Shown in pieces: positions 15,287 through 24,535 of a stretch of 38,646 nt of DNA. A program made the translations under genes and the position numbers. The notes under the pieces were generated by a model. It searched no databases and was not told where the DNA came from. It was given only the letters and a program-made list of their open reading frames with translations. Each line of letters opens with the position of its first letter. Position 1 is the first letter of the stretch. The DNA comes from Brevundimonas sp. (GTDB lineage Bacteria; Pseudomonadota; Alphaproteobacteria; Caulobacterales; Caulobacteraceae), in contig NZ_QFNM01000043.1 of the NCBI RefSeq assembly GCF_003248455.1, positions 1 through 38,646 of the forward strand, given 5' to 3'.

Positions 15287-15973
15287 TCAGAAGATGGGGG
15301 CGGCGCCGATGACGCCGTTCAGATGGCCGGGCGCGCTCTTCAGCCGCCCGTCGTCGGCCTGCACATAGCCCGTCAGCACGAACAGCTTCAAGCCGCCCGC
15401 CGCCGCCAGGAGGTCCGCGGCCAGCCCGGCCTGGCCCAGGGCGTCGACGATCTTGCCCTCCGACCAGCCGCTGTCCGTGACCCAGAAGCTGCGGTCGTCG
15501 CCGGTCGGACCGGAGGCGTCCCTGGCCACGACGAAGGCCTGGGGCCGGCCGCGCCGGTCGTCGGGCAGGGCGGCGACGATCCGAAGGTCCGGCCGCGCCA
15601 GAAGCCGCCCCCACCAGGGCCGATCCGGCGTCAGGTCGATCACCGCGCGCGATCCGGCGTCCGCCGCCTTCAGCGCCTCCTCGGCCGACAGGGGGCGCAC
15701 GCCCAGGCCGAACCGATCCGTGGCCAGGGCCTGGGCCACCCCGCCGCTGGCGACCAGGGCCGGGCCCGTCGCCGCCTCCAGCCGTCCCCAGACCGTCTTG
15801 ATCACCCCGACCTGGGCCGGGGTCAGTCCGTCCAGCAGCGAGCGCAGGGCGATGGCGGCGGCGTCCAGGCGATCGCGCGGCCCGGCGGCGAGCCGCGCCG
15901 CCACGGCCTGGGCCACCGCACGGTCCAGCGCCAGCAGATCGTGGTCCATCTGCGGTTCGTCCAAAAGGGTCAT
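15287..15973 (-). CDS. Unrecognised 228-residue protein, possible chorismate-mutase-like N-terminus
   Basis: No firm family assignment. Residues 1-90 are predicted helical, with LLALDRAVAQAVAARLAA resembling the first helix of AroQ-type chorismate mutase, followed by LRSLLDGLTPAQVGVIKTVWGRLEAATGP. Residues 95-228 look alpha/beta, with IDLTPDRPWWGRLLARPDLRIVAALP, AFVVARDASGPTGDDRSFWVTDS and a last strand LKLFVLTGYVQADDG. The ATG overlaps the DUF2125 stop (TGATG) and hisC follows after 14 bp, so the three genes are co-translated. Linkage to hisC would suit an aromatic-amino-acid enzyme, but the usual catalytic Arg/Lys set of chorismate mutase is not obvious. It could be a degenerate or regulatory relative. 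Confidence 0.7.
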   Translation of the reverse strand: MTLLDEPQMDHDLLALDRAVAQAVAARLAAGPRDRLDAAAIALRSLLDGLTPAQVGVIKTVWGRLEAATGPALVASGGVAQALATDRFGLGVRPLSAEEALKAADAGSRAVIDLTPDRPWWGRLLARPDLRIVAALPDDRRGRPQAFVVARDASGPTGDDRSFWVTDSGWSEGKIVDALGQAGLAADLLAAAGGLKLFVLTGYVQADDGRLKSAPGHLNGVIGAAPIF

Positions 15974-17028
15974 CAGAACAGCTTCGGCGCCGGGGCCAGG
16001 GGGAAGGGCCCCAGCCAGGTCCGCCCGTCGCGGAACACCAGCGTCAGCGGAAGCTGCTCCTGCCCCGTCGCCTGAGCCGCGTCGGCCGCCGCAGCCGCCC
16101 CCGCCGCGCCGATCCGGTTCACCGCCCCCTGGCGCGTGGCCATCAGGCCCGACAGGGCCGGCAGCGGCTTCTGCGCCTGAAGCGCCACCTGGCCCGTCAG
16201 ACGACCGTCGGCGTCGGCCTTCAACAGGTCGCTGGTCAGGGTCGCGCGGCTGTCGCCGGCCTGAAGATCGCCGCGCACGTCGCGAAAGGCGCCGCCTCCC
16301 TTGGTCCAGGCGGAAAAGACCCCGCCGGCGTCCCCGCCGGTCTTCAGCAGACCGGCCTGGCCGATCACGGCCTCGATCTGGGTGGTCAGATAGCCGTCCT
16401 GCGCGAAGCCTTCCACCGGCCCGTCGGCCCGGCCCTGGCCGCCGACCAGACGGAACATCACATCGACGTCGTCGGCCGGCGCGACGGAGCCCTCCAGATG
16501 CGGGCGGGCGTAGATTTCGATGCGTTCGGCGCGGGCGATGGGAAACGGCTCGGCGCCCGTCTGGGTCGTGAAGACCGGATTGACCATCTCCAGCGCCAGA
16601 TTGGGCCAGCGCTGGTCGACGCCGCTGGCGCTCATGCGGATGGCGTCGCCCTTGACCGCCACCTCGCCCTTGCCGGCGCGCGTCAGGACCAGCCCCTGCG
16701 GCACCGCGACCACCCATTTGGTCGGCTGATAGGCGTTGGCCTCGGCGGTCAGTTCCGGCGCGGCCAGGGCGTGGCCCGACGGCATGCCGACGACCAGCCG
16801 GTCCAGAACGACATGGGTGCGGAAGGGCCAGCCCGTGATCGTCTTGTCGTCATAGCGCACGGTCCAGCCGCCTTGGCGCAGGGCCTGGACCTGGGTCTCC
16901 AGGCGGGCGTCGATCTGGCGCGTCAGATAGAACCACCAGCCGGTCCAGCCCGCCAGGACGATCAGCACCAGGACGAAGGGCGCATAGAGGCCCGCTCGGC
17001 TGTGTCGCGGGGGCTGGGTTCGGGTCAT
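15973..17028 (-). CDS. DUF2125-type membrane-anchored periplasmic protein
   Basis: A 351-residue protein with one N-terminal membrane helix (about 14-36: LYAPFVLVLIVLAGWTGWWFY), then a long soluble region with repeated beta-strand segments such as GWTVRYDDKTITGWPFRTHVVLDRLVV. The GWPF-type motif after the anchor is characteristic of DUF2125, seen in Alphaproteobacteria and probably periplasmic. The ATG at 17028 follows CGGAG at a good distance; an upstream GTG at 17046 is less likely. No function is known for the family. The strand-rich repeats and anchor recall AsmA-like envelope lipid-bridge proteins, which is only a guess. It lies between ybaK and the unknown gene in one operon. Confidence 0.85.
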   Translation of the reverse strand: MTRTQPPRHSRAGLYAPFVLVLIVLAGWTGWWFYLTRQIDARLETQVQALRQGGWTVRYDDKTITGWPFRTHVVLDRLVVGMPSGHALAAPELTAEANAYQPTKWVVAVPQGLVLTRAGKGEVAVKGDAIRMSASGVDQRWPNLALEMVNPVFTTQTGAEPFPIARAERIEIYARPHLEGSVAPADDVDVMFRLVGGQGRADGPVEGFAQDGYLTTQIEAVIGQAGLLKTGGDAGGVFSAWTKGGGAFRDVRGDLQAGDSRATLTSDLLKADADGRLTGQVALQAQKPLPALSGLMATRQGAVNRIGAAGAAAAADAAQATGQEQLPLTLVFRDGRTWLGPFPLAPAPKLF

Positions 17029-17076
17029 GCAGGCTCCGGTGTTCACCGTCCTATACCGCAGGGGAAGGACGGGTTT

Positions 17077-17550
17077 CTAGGCGGTCAGGTCGGCCAATAC
17101 GGCGCCCGTCGCCCGTCGCGCATCCTCGGGCGCGATCTCCAGCAGCAGGCCGCGCTGGCCGGCGTTGATCAGGATGCGGTCGAACAGGATCGCCGTCTCG
17201 TCGAGGGCGGTCCTGACGGCCTTCCTCTGGCCGAACGGACTGACGCCGCCGACCTTGAAGCCGGTCAGGCGCTCGGCGTCGGCGGGTTTCATCATCTGGG
17301 CCGACTTGCCGGCGAAGACGGCCGCCAGCTTCTTCATGCCGACCTCGCGGTCGGAAGGAACCACCACGCAGGCCGGCGCGCCGTCGACCAGGGTCATCAG
17401 GGTCTTGAACACCTGCTCCGGGTCGCGGCCCAGCGCCTCGGCCGCCTGCAAGCCCGCGCGCGGCGCGTCGGGATCGTAGTCGTAGGGGTGCAGGTCGAAG
17501 GAAATCCCGGCGCGGATCAGGGCGACGGTGGCGGGGGTGGTCTTGGACAT
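17077..17550 (-). CDS. ybaK: Cys-tRNA(Pro)/Cys-tRNA(Cys) deacylase YbaK
   Basis: A trans-acting editing enzyme of 157 residues that hydrolyses cysteine mis-charged on tRNA-Pro. Family landmarks are the N-terminal strand FDLHPYDYDPDAP, the helix with the key lysine EQVFKTLMTLVDG, VVVPSDREVGMKKLA and the GVSPFGQRK loop (about 101-109). Length matches E. coli YbaK (159). Its ATG begins 3 bp after the stop of the broken helicase gene, so it normally depends on that gene's transcript. A premature stop in the helicase could therefore reduce its expression by polarity. Confidence 0.93.
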   Translation of the reverse strand: MSKTTPATVALIRAGISFDLHPYDYDPDAPRAGLQAAEALGRDPEQVFKTLMTLVDGAPACVVVPSDREVGMKKLAAVFAGKSAQMMKPADAERLTGFKVGGVSPFGQRKAVRTALDETAILFDRILINAGQRGLLLEIAPEDARRATGAVLADLTA

Positions 17551-17553
17551 CGC

Positions 17554-20408
17554 TCAGCCTGGATGGGGGTTCAGGAAGTCGCGGGTCAGTTCCACCGCAT
17601 CGGCCAGACCCATGCGCTGCACCTCGGTTCCCGGCGGCAGGCTGGCGAAGAGGCGGGTGGGGGTGGCGGCGTCCAGCATCAGAAAGACCCCCTTGTCGTC
17701 GCCGCGCCGGATCAGCCGTCCGAACGCCTGGGCGATGCGGGCGCGGGCCAGGGCGTCGTCATAGCCCTTGCCTTGCGAGAATTGGCCGCCCAGCCGTTCG
17801 CGCCGGGCCTTGTGCAGCAGGTCCGGGCGCGGCCACGGCACGCGGTCGAAAGCGAGGACGCGAAGGGACCGCCCCGGCACGTCCACCCCGTCGCGCACGG
17901 CGTCGGTGCCCAGAAGGCAGGCGTTCTCCTCGACCCGGAACATGTCGACCAGCGCCCCGACCTCCAGCGGATCGACGTGCTGGGCGTAGAGCGGCAGACC
18001 CGCCTTGGCCAGGTCCGGCCCCAACCGCTCATAGACCGCCTTCAGCCGGCGGATGGCGGTGAACAGACCCAGCCCTCCGCCGCCCGCCGCCAGGAACAGT
18101 TCGCGCATCGCCGCCGCCGTATGGCGCGGATCGTCCTTCGTCAGGTCGTTGACGACGACGACCCGGCTGTTGGCCGCATAGTCGAACGGGCTTTCGACCT
18201 TCAGGGTGCGCGGCGGCTCGATCAGTCGCGCCGATCCGGTTCGCAGCCGCGCCAGGTCAAATGGGTCTTCCTGTAGGGGATCGGACAGGGTGGCGGACGT
18301 GACCAGCACCCCGTGCGACGGGGCGATCACGGCCGCCTCCAGCGGCACGGTCGGGTCGATCCAGTGGCGGCGCAACGCGACATCGTGGATGCGGCCGAAC
18401 GCCGTCTCGGCCGACAGCCAGTCGACGAAGTCGGGATCGGGCTGATCGCCGCCGTCCTCCAGCGCCGCCAGCATCGAGCGCCAGCCCGGCAGGGTCATGC
18501 GCGCGCGCCGGTCCAGCCCGCGCAACGCCCCCTCGATGCGGGACCGCTGCGACCCGTCCAGCTCGGCCGCCTCGTCGTCGAGAATGTCTTCCAGATGGCG
18601 CGACAGGGCCAGCAAGGGCGCCTCGACGGCGGCCAGGGCCTGAGCCGCCGCGCGGGCGGTCTCGGCGACCGGATCGGTCACGGGCTTCAGGGCGCACTCC
18701 ATGCCGAACTCGGGCCCGCCATATGTGCTGGTTTCGGCCGTGCGGGCGCGCAGCTGGTCCAGGGCGGCGGCCAGGAAGGCCTCGATCGGCCCGATGGGAT
18801 TGACCTCGCCCGACGCCGGGGCGACCCGGCCCGACACGCCCTCGCCCGGCAGGGCGGCGGCGGCGCGGATGGCGTCCTGAAGCGCTTTCAGCGCCGCCTC
18901 GTTGTCGTTGACCATGTCGCCCAGCCGCTGCTCCAGCCCGCGTCCGCGACGGCCCCGCCCCTCCGGCCCTCTGATCCAGCGACGCAGCTCGGCCGCCTCC
19001 TGGCCCGACAGGCAGGCGGAAAAGGCGCTGTCGGCGGCGTCGAACAGATGGTGGCCCTCGTCGAAGACGATGCGCTTCAGCGCCGCCGTCTCCCCGTCCG
19101 ACCGCTGGCCCCGCGCCGAGCGCGCCCCGTCGAACGCCGCCTGGGTCAGGACCAGGGCGTGGTTGGCGATGACCAGATCGGCCCGGCGGCTGGCGCGGAT
19201 GGTCTTTTCGACGAAACAGGTGCGGTAATGCGGACAGGCGGCGTGCACGCACTCGCCCCGCCGATCCACCAGATTGGCCGCCCCCGCCGCATGGGCCGCC
19301 GGCAGGGCGAACAGGCCGGGCAGCCAGCCGGGAAAATCGCCCCCGGTCATGTCGCCGTCGCGCGTGTGCAGCGCCCAGCGCCCGGCCAGGGCGAGGCCGA
19401 TCAGGTCGCCGTTTCCCAACTGGGCCGCCTGCACCATGTCCTGCAGGTTCAGGACGCACAGATAGTTCTCGCGCCCCTTTCGGATCACCGCCTTCTTCTT
19501 GCGCTCGGCCGGATCGGGCCACAGCGAATGGCTCTCGCGGTCGTCGAAATCCACGCCGCCCCCTGGTTCCGCTCGGCCCACAGGGAGGCGGGCGCCAGAT
19601 AGCCCAGGGTCTTGCCCGTGCCGGTCCCCGCCTCGGCCAGCAGGACGCGCGGCCGCCCCTCCTCGTTGCGGGGCGAAAAGGCGAAGGCGGCCTCGGCGGC
19701 GTAGTCGGACTGGGTCGGGCGGGTCTCGTCCAGGCCCGAGGCCTGGAGCAGTTTTTCCAGCCGGATGCGCGCGGATTCCGAATCGACCGGCGCCGAGCCC
19801 GCCTCGCCGCGCGGCGCCTCGTCCTCCCATTCGGTCAGGCGCGACCAGACGTCCAGGCCCGACCCGCGATGCTGGCGCGCGCGCACGCCGCCGGCCTCCA
19901 GCGCCTGGACCACCCGCTCGCCCCAGGCCCAGCCGGCGCGCTGCATCGTCAGGCCCAGGACATAGGCCGCCTCGCGCTCTGGATAGGCGGGCTCGGCCAA
20001 TTCGCGCAGCAGCAGACCCGCCGCCTCGCGCAGCGCCGTCGCCTGCGCCTCCGCCGACTTCGGCTCGGCCAGGCCCAGCGACAGGGCCAGCCCGGTCGGC
20101 GACGGCGCGCAGAACCGCGCCGGCCGCACGAAGGCGTACAGTTCCAGCACATCCATCAGATCGGGCGACCGCGGCGGCGGCGTCAGCCCCAGCCGCCGCG
20201 CGGTCAGCGAGGCATGCGCCACCATCGCCGGCCCGGTGCTGAAGAACCCCTCGGCCGCGCCCCGCCCGATCTTCCGGGCGCCCTGATCGTCGCACACCGC
20301 CCCGGCGCCGGGCGGCGTGGCGAGCGCCGGCGGCAAGTCCGCCCAGGGCTCGGCGCCTGTGGCGGTCCTAGGCGTCGAGATTTCGGCGATGACGGATTCG
20401 TCGGACAC
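17554..20408 (-). pseudogene. DinG/XPD-like ATP-dependent DNA helicase, frameshifted by an internal deletion
   Basis: An iron-sulfur superfamily-2 helicase read in two frames. The first (GTG 20408 to stop 19485) holds a family-typical N-terminal domain and Walker A, LLAEAGTGTGKT. The second (about 19548 to 17554) continues with LWPDPAERKKKAVIRKGREN, the Fe-S cysteines NYLC and CVHAACPHYRTC, the DEGH box IVFDEGHHLFD, VTSATLSD and the C-terminal QAFGRLIRRGDDKG. The frames meet near 19536-19548, just after AAWIST. Homologues continue there with a motif-Ia segment like TYTxxLQRQ, which is absent here. The span of 2855 bases is one base short of whole codons; adding back about 28 would restore frame (961 codons) and the motif. 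It is either inactive or an assembly error. Confidence 0.8.
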
Positions 20409-20504
20409 GCCGTGAATATAGCGAGCCGCCCAGCGAAACGGAACGGGAACATCTGGTTTCGAGCGCGTTATGGCTCTATATGTCGAGAGAACAAGGAGAT
20501 CGCC

Positions 20505-20744
20505 GTGAACAAGCCGATTGATCCCACGGATTGGCTGGCCGCCATGGCCGCCAAGATCGAGGCCGAAGGGCCCCAGACGGTGGACGTCGCCGGCCACGGC
20601 CGCGTGACCTTGGTCGCCGAGGCCGAGTTCAGGCGATTGAGCGAAAGAAAGCCCAGTTTCAAGGAATGGCTTCTGACAGGTCCACGGCTTGACGACGTTG
20701 AGATCGAGCGCGATCCCCGCCCCAGCCGAGATTTCTCTTTTTGA
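20505..20744 (+). CDS. Phd/YefM-like antitoxin of a VapBC-type module
   Basis: A 79-residue protein upstream of, and overlapping, a PIN toxin. The N-terminal half, DVAGHGRVTLVAEAEFRRL, resembles the DNA-binding fold of Phd/YefM antitoxins, in which a short strand pair is followed by VLVSEEEY-like text. The C-terminal SFKEWLLTGPRLDDVEIERD plus an Arg/Pro/Phe tail is the typical disordered toxin-wrapping end. It starts at a GTG with a near-perfect AAGGAG (20493-20498) 6 bases before it. It should neutralise the toxin and repress the pair. CTATATG at 20476-20482 may be the promoter -10. The pair sits in DNA poorer in GC than its neighbours. Confidence 0.82.
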   Translation: MNKPIDPTDWLAAMAAKIEAEGPQTVDVAGHGRVTLVAEAEFRRLSERKPSFKEWLLTGPRLDDVEIERDPRPSRDFSF

Positions 20745-21178
20745 AGTATCTTCTCGACACCAATGCGATCAGCGAAACGCTGAAATCCCGTCCAGATGAA
20801 GGTTTTCTCGACTGGCTCGACACGGTCGTCTCGCCGCCGGAAGACCTCGACGACACCCTATATGTCAGTGTTCTGTCCTTGGCCGAGATGCGTCGCGGCG
20901 CCCTGAAACTAGCGCCCGGTTCGAGACGCGAGGTTATCGAAAAGCGGATCACGGAGATGGTCGAAGACTACAACGACCGCCTTCTCGCCGTAGACCTCGC
21001 AGTCGGAGAACGGTGGGCCGTTTTGGCTGAGCATTACAAACGGAACGGGATCACGGTCGGGTTGATCGACGAATTGATCGCTGCGACCGCCCATGTTCAT
21101 GGTCTGACGCTGGTCACACGCAACCTGCGCCATTTCGAGCATTCGGGCTGTCGCCTGCTGTCGCCGTGGAGCGCGTGA
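20741..21178 (+). CDS. vapC: PIN-domain toxin (VapC-like ribonuclease)
   Basis: A 145-residue PIN ribonuclease; VapC toxins stop growth by cutting tRNA or rRNA. Acidic active-site residues are Asp6 in LLDTNAISE, Glu49 in LSLAEMRRG and Asp110 in GLIDELIAATA. TRN at 126-128 is followed by RHF, where many relatives have an acidic residue in place of His131, a common variant. It starts at a TTG overlapping the antitoxin stop (TTGA). Its own stop overlaps the next gene's GTG (GTGA), so toxin and helicase are translationally joined. Two sequence lines inside the gene count 31/60 and 35/60 G+C, against 49/60 in a pdeM line, suggesting acquisition by transfer. Confidence 0.9.
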   Translation: MKYLLDTNAISETLKSRPDEGFLDWLDTVVSPPEDLDDTLYVSVLSLAEMRRGALKLAPGSRREVIEKRITEMVEDYNDRLLAVDLAVGERWAVLAEHYKRNGITVGLIDELIAATAHVHGLTLVTRNLRHFEHSGCRLLSPWSA

Positions 21179-23679
21179 GAACGCTTCCCCCGCTATTCGC
21201 CGACTGGTTCGCGGGGCGCGGCTGGTCGCCTCGGCGGCATCAGCTGGAGATGGTCGCGGCGGGCGAGGCGGGATCGCACGCCCTGCTGGTCGCGCCGACC
21301 GGCGGGGGCAAGACGCTGGCGGGCTTCCTGCCTAGCCTGATCGATCTGGCGGAACGTGGGCCCAAGCCGGCGACCGGGCCGGGATCTGGGATTCACACGC
21401 TTTATCTGTCGCCGCTGAAGGCGTTGACCACCGACGTCGAGCGCAATCTGACGACGCCGATCCGCGAGATCGGGCTGAACATCCATGTCGAGACGCGCAC
21501 GGGCGACACCAAGCCATCCAAGCGCCAGCGACAGCGCGATTTTCCGCCCGACATCCTGCTGACCACGCCCGAACAACTGGCCCTGTTCTGCGCCTGGGAA
21601 GGGGCGCGGGCCTATTTCGCAGACCTGAAATGCGTGGTGCTGGACGAGGTCCACGCGATCTGGAGCGGCAAGCGCGGCGATCTGCTGTCGCTGGGTCTGG
21701 GGCGATTGCAGCAATTCGCGCCCGGGATGCGGCGGGTGGGGCTGAGCGCGACCATCGAGGACCCCGATTTGATCCGGGCGTGGCTGGCGCCGCGCGGAGG
21801 AACGCTTGACGCCGTCACGCTGGTCCGGGGCGATCCCGGCGCGCCGGCGGTGGTCGATGTTCTGATCTCCGAGGGTCAGGTTCCCTGGGCGGGCCACACC
21901 GGCCGGCACGCCATCCCGGAGGTCTACGCCGCCATCCAGCGATCGACCCTGGCCCTGATCTTCGTCAACACCCGCTGGCAATCGGAGTTCGTGTTCCAGC
22001 AGCTGTGGGCGATCAACGACGACAATCTGCCCATCGGCCTGCACCACGGCTCGCTGGCGGCGGAGCAACGGCGCAAGATCGAGGCGGCGATGGCGCGCGG
22101 CGACCTGCGGGCCGTGGTCTGCACCTCGACGCTGGATCTGGGCATCGACTGGGGCGACGTGGACCTGGTGATCCAGATGGCGGCGCCGAAGGGATCGAGC
22201 CGCCTGGTCCAGCGGATCGGCCGCGCCAACCACCGGCTGGACGAGCCGTCGCGGGCGCTTCTGGTGCCCGCCAGCCGGTTCGAGATGCTGGAGTGCCAGG
22301 CGGCGCGCGAAGCCGTGGCCGCCAACGCCTTCGACTGGGAGCCGGTCCACATCGGCGCCCTGGATGCGCTGGCTCAGCACGTCATGGGCGTGGCCTGTTC
22401 CGAGCCGTTCGACATGCCGGCCCTGTACGACGAGATCGTCGGCTGCGGCCCCTATCGCGACCTGACCTGGGAGCAGTTCGAGGAGGTGGTCGATTTCGTC
22501 GCCACCGGCGGATACGCGCTTAGGACCTATGACCGCTTCGCCCGGATCGTGCGCACACCCGACGGCCGCTGGAAGGTCAGAAACCAGCACATCGCCCAGC
22601 GCCACCGGATGAACGTGGGCGCGATCGTTTCGGCGGGCGCCCTGAACGTGCGGATCGCCAGCCGCCGGGGCGCAACGTCGCGCCAGCTGATCGGCGGCCG
22701 CAAGGTGGGCGAGGCCGAGGAATGGTATTTCGAACAGCTGACGCCCGGCGACACCTTCCTGTTCGCCGGCCAGGTCTGGGCCTTTCAGGGCATCGTGGGG
22801 ACCGACGCCCTGGTGACGCACGCGAACGACAAGGAGCCCAAGATCCCCTCCTGGGGCGGGTCGAAATTCCCGCTGTCCACCTCGCTGGCCGACCGGGTGC
22901 GGGCCATGGTTCAAGACCGTGACCACTGGCGCGTCCTGCCGCCGGACGTGCAGGAGTGGCTGGAGCTTCAGGAGACGCGCTCGGCCATTCCCGAGGCCGA
23001 ATCCATGCTGGTCGAGACCTTTCCGCGCGGCAGCCGCCATTTCCTGGTCGCCTATCCGTTCGAGGGCAATCTGGCGCACACCACCCTGTGCATGCTGCTG
23101 ACGCGGCGGCTGGATCGGATGGGCGTCGGGCCGCTGGGGTTCGTCGTCACCGACTATTCGCTGGCCATCTGGTCGATCCGACCGATGGACCGGATCGACC
23201 TGGACGCCCTGTTCCAGCCCGACATGCTGGGCGACGATCTGGAGGCCTGGCTGGAGGAAAGCTTCATGATGAAGCGGTCCTTCCGCAATTGCGCCCTGAT
23301 CTCGGGCTTGATCGAGCGCCGCCAGCCCGGCGCCGAGAAGACCGGCCGGCAGGTGACGTTTTCCACCGACCTGATCTACGACGTGCTGCGCCGCCACCAA
23401 CCCGATCACCTGCTGCTGAAGACCGCGCGCGCCGATGCGGCGCGCGGCCTGTTGGACGTGGCGCGCCTGGGGCAGATGCTGACGCGGATCCAAGGGCGCA
23501 TCCGCCACCAGCCCCTGGCCCGGCCCTCGCCCTTCTGCGTGCCTGTGCTGGTCCAGATCGGGCGCGAGCGGGTGGGCGGGGACGCCGCCGAGATGATCCT
23601 GGACGAAAGCGCCGAAACGCTGATCGCCGAGGTGATGGACGACGACGAACCGGACACGCACGCTGGCGGCCGGGCATGA
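21175..23679 (+). CDS. Ligase-associated DEXH-box helicase (Lhr-like)
   Basis: An 834-residue superfamily-2 helicase of the group found with a bacterial ATP-dependent DNA ligase, an exonuclease and PdeM, thought to act in DNA damage repair. Motifs in order: Walker A VAPTGGGKTLAGF (about 38-50), DEVH box VVLDEVHAIWSGKRGD, motif III GLSATIEDP, motif IV LIFVNTRWQSEF, motif V TSTLDLGIDWGDVDLVIQ and motif VI LVQRIGRANHR. A long C-terminal region follows, as in Lhr-core proteins. The start is taken as the GTG at 21175 overlapping the vapC stop (GTGA); a GTG at 21166 would add three residues. The ligase and exonuclease partners are not in this window. pdeM follows with an ATGA overlap. Confidence 0.92.
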   Translation: MRTLPPLFADWFAGRGWSPRRHQLEMVAAGEAGSHALLVAPTGGGKTLAGFLPSLIDLAERGPKPATGPGSGIHTLYLSPLKALTTDVERNLTTPIREIGLNIHVETRTGDTKPSKRQRQRDFPPDILLTTPEQLALFCAWEGARAYFADLKCVVLDEVHAIWSGKRGDLLSLGLGRLQQFAPGMRRVGLSATIEDPDLIRAWLAPRGGTLDAVTLVRGDPGAPAVVDVLISEGQVPWAGHTGRHAIPEVYAAIQRSTLALIFVNTRWQSEFVFQQLWAINDDNLPIGLHHGSLAAEQRRKIEAAMARGDLRAVVCTSTLDLGIDWGDVDLVIQMAAPKGSSRLVQRIGRANHRLDEPSRALLVPASRFEMLECQAAREAVAANAFDWEPVHIGALDALAQHVMGVACSEPFDMPALYDEIVGCGPYRDLTWEQFEEVVDFVATGGYALRTYDRFARIVRTPDGRWKVRNQHIAQRHRMNVGAIVSAGALNVRIASRRGATSRQLIGGRKVGEAEEWYFEQLTPGDTFLFAGQVWAFQGIVGTDALVTHANDKEPKIPSWGGSKFPLSTSLADRVRAMVQDRDHWRVLPPDVQEWLELQETRSAIPEAESMLVETFPRGSRHFLVAYPFEGNLAHTTLCMLLTRRLDRMGVGPLGFVVTDYSLAIWSIRPMDRIDLDALFQPDMLGDDLEAWLEESFMMKRSFRNCALISGLIERRQPGAEKTGRQVTFSTDLIYDVLRRHQPDHLLLKTARADAARGLLDVARLGQMLTRIQGRIRHQPLARPSPFCVPVLVQIGRERVGGDAAEMILDESAETLIAEVMDDDEPDTHAGGRA

Positions 23680-24428
23680 ACGCCGCCCTGCGCCAGACCC
23701 TGGCCCCCGCGCGCCGGACCTGCGGCGCGTTGAGCGTGCGGATCGCGGGCGAGGCCTGCGTGCTGCGCTGTTCGGGGGCGATGTGGGTCCCGGCCCATGG
23801 CGCCCTGATCGTCGCCGACCTGCACCTGGAAAAGGGGTCGGCCTTCGCCGCGCGCGGCCAGATGCTGCCCCCCTACGACAGCCGCGCGACCCTGGATCGG
23901 CTGGAGGCCGAGATCGAGGATCTGGCCCCGTCCCTGGTCGTGTTGCTGGGCGACAGTTTCCACGACGCCAAGGCCGTGCCGCGCATGGCGGCGGACGACC
24001 GGATGCGGCTGGATCGGCTGGCCGCCGGGCGCGACTGGCTGTGGCTGGAGGGCAATCACGACCGCGAGGCCCTGAACCGGGATGCGCGGAGCATCGGCCG
24101 TCTGCCCGGCCGGGTCGTCGGCGACATGACGCTGGGCGCGCTGCGCCTGACGCACGAGCCGGGGGCCCTGTCGGCCGACGACGACCGCCGGGGCGAGGTG
24201 GCGGGCCATCTGCATCCGGCCGCCCGCGTCGCCGCCTATGGCCGGGGGGTGCGCCGGCCCTGTTTCGTCACCGACGGGGGCCGCATCGTCCTGCCGGCGT
24301 TCGGAGCCTTCACCGGCGGGCTGAACGTGCGCGATCCGGCCATCGCCGGCCTGTTCGCCGCCCCGCCCCTGGCCGCCGCCCTGGGCCGCGACCGCGTCCA
24401 CGCCCTGGACTGGTCGGTGCTGCGCTGA
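23676..24428 (+). CDS. pdeM: Ligase-associated DNA damage response endonuclease PdeM
   Basis: A 250-residue calcineurin-like metallophosphoesterase predicted to nick or trim DNA alongside the helicase. All five metal motifs are present: Asp48/His50 in IVADLHLEKG, Asp93 and His96 in LLGDSFHDAKA, Asn127-His128-Asp129 in LEGNHDRE, His160 in LTHEPG and His178/His180 in EVAGHLHPA. The C-terminal VLPAFGAFTGGLNV is typical of the PdeM group. The ATG overlaps the helicase stop (ATGA), so the two are made together. The product name follows the ligase-associated family definition; activity on DNA is known only by family. Confidence 0.93.
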   Translation: MNAALRQTLAPARRTCGALSVRIAGEACVLRCSGAMWVPAHGALIVADLHLEKGSAFAARGQMLPPYDSRATLDRLEAEIEDLAPSLVVLLGDSFHDAKAVPRMAADDRMRLDRLAAGRDWLWLEGNHDREALNRDARSIGRLPGRVVGDMTLGALRLTHEPGALSADDDRRGEVAGHLHPAARVAAYGRGVRRPCFVTDGGRIVLPAFGAFTGGLNVRDPAIAGLFAAPPLAAALGRDRVHALDWSVLR

Positions 24429-24535
24429 AGATTTCGGGGTCGAGACGTTCGTAAAGCGTTCAGCACGTCGCTTCACCTCGTCTTGGTTCGGGGCGTGCAC
24501 GATGGAGCAGGATCGACTTCAGGAACGCCCGTCCC

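Noticed and set aside
20505..21178. Genomic island or mobile element around vapBC
   Set aside because: Only the two small genes have the lower GC; no integrase, transposase, terminal repeats or tRNA target is seen, so a small transferred module is the most that can be said.
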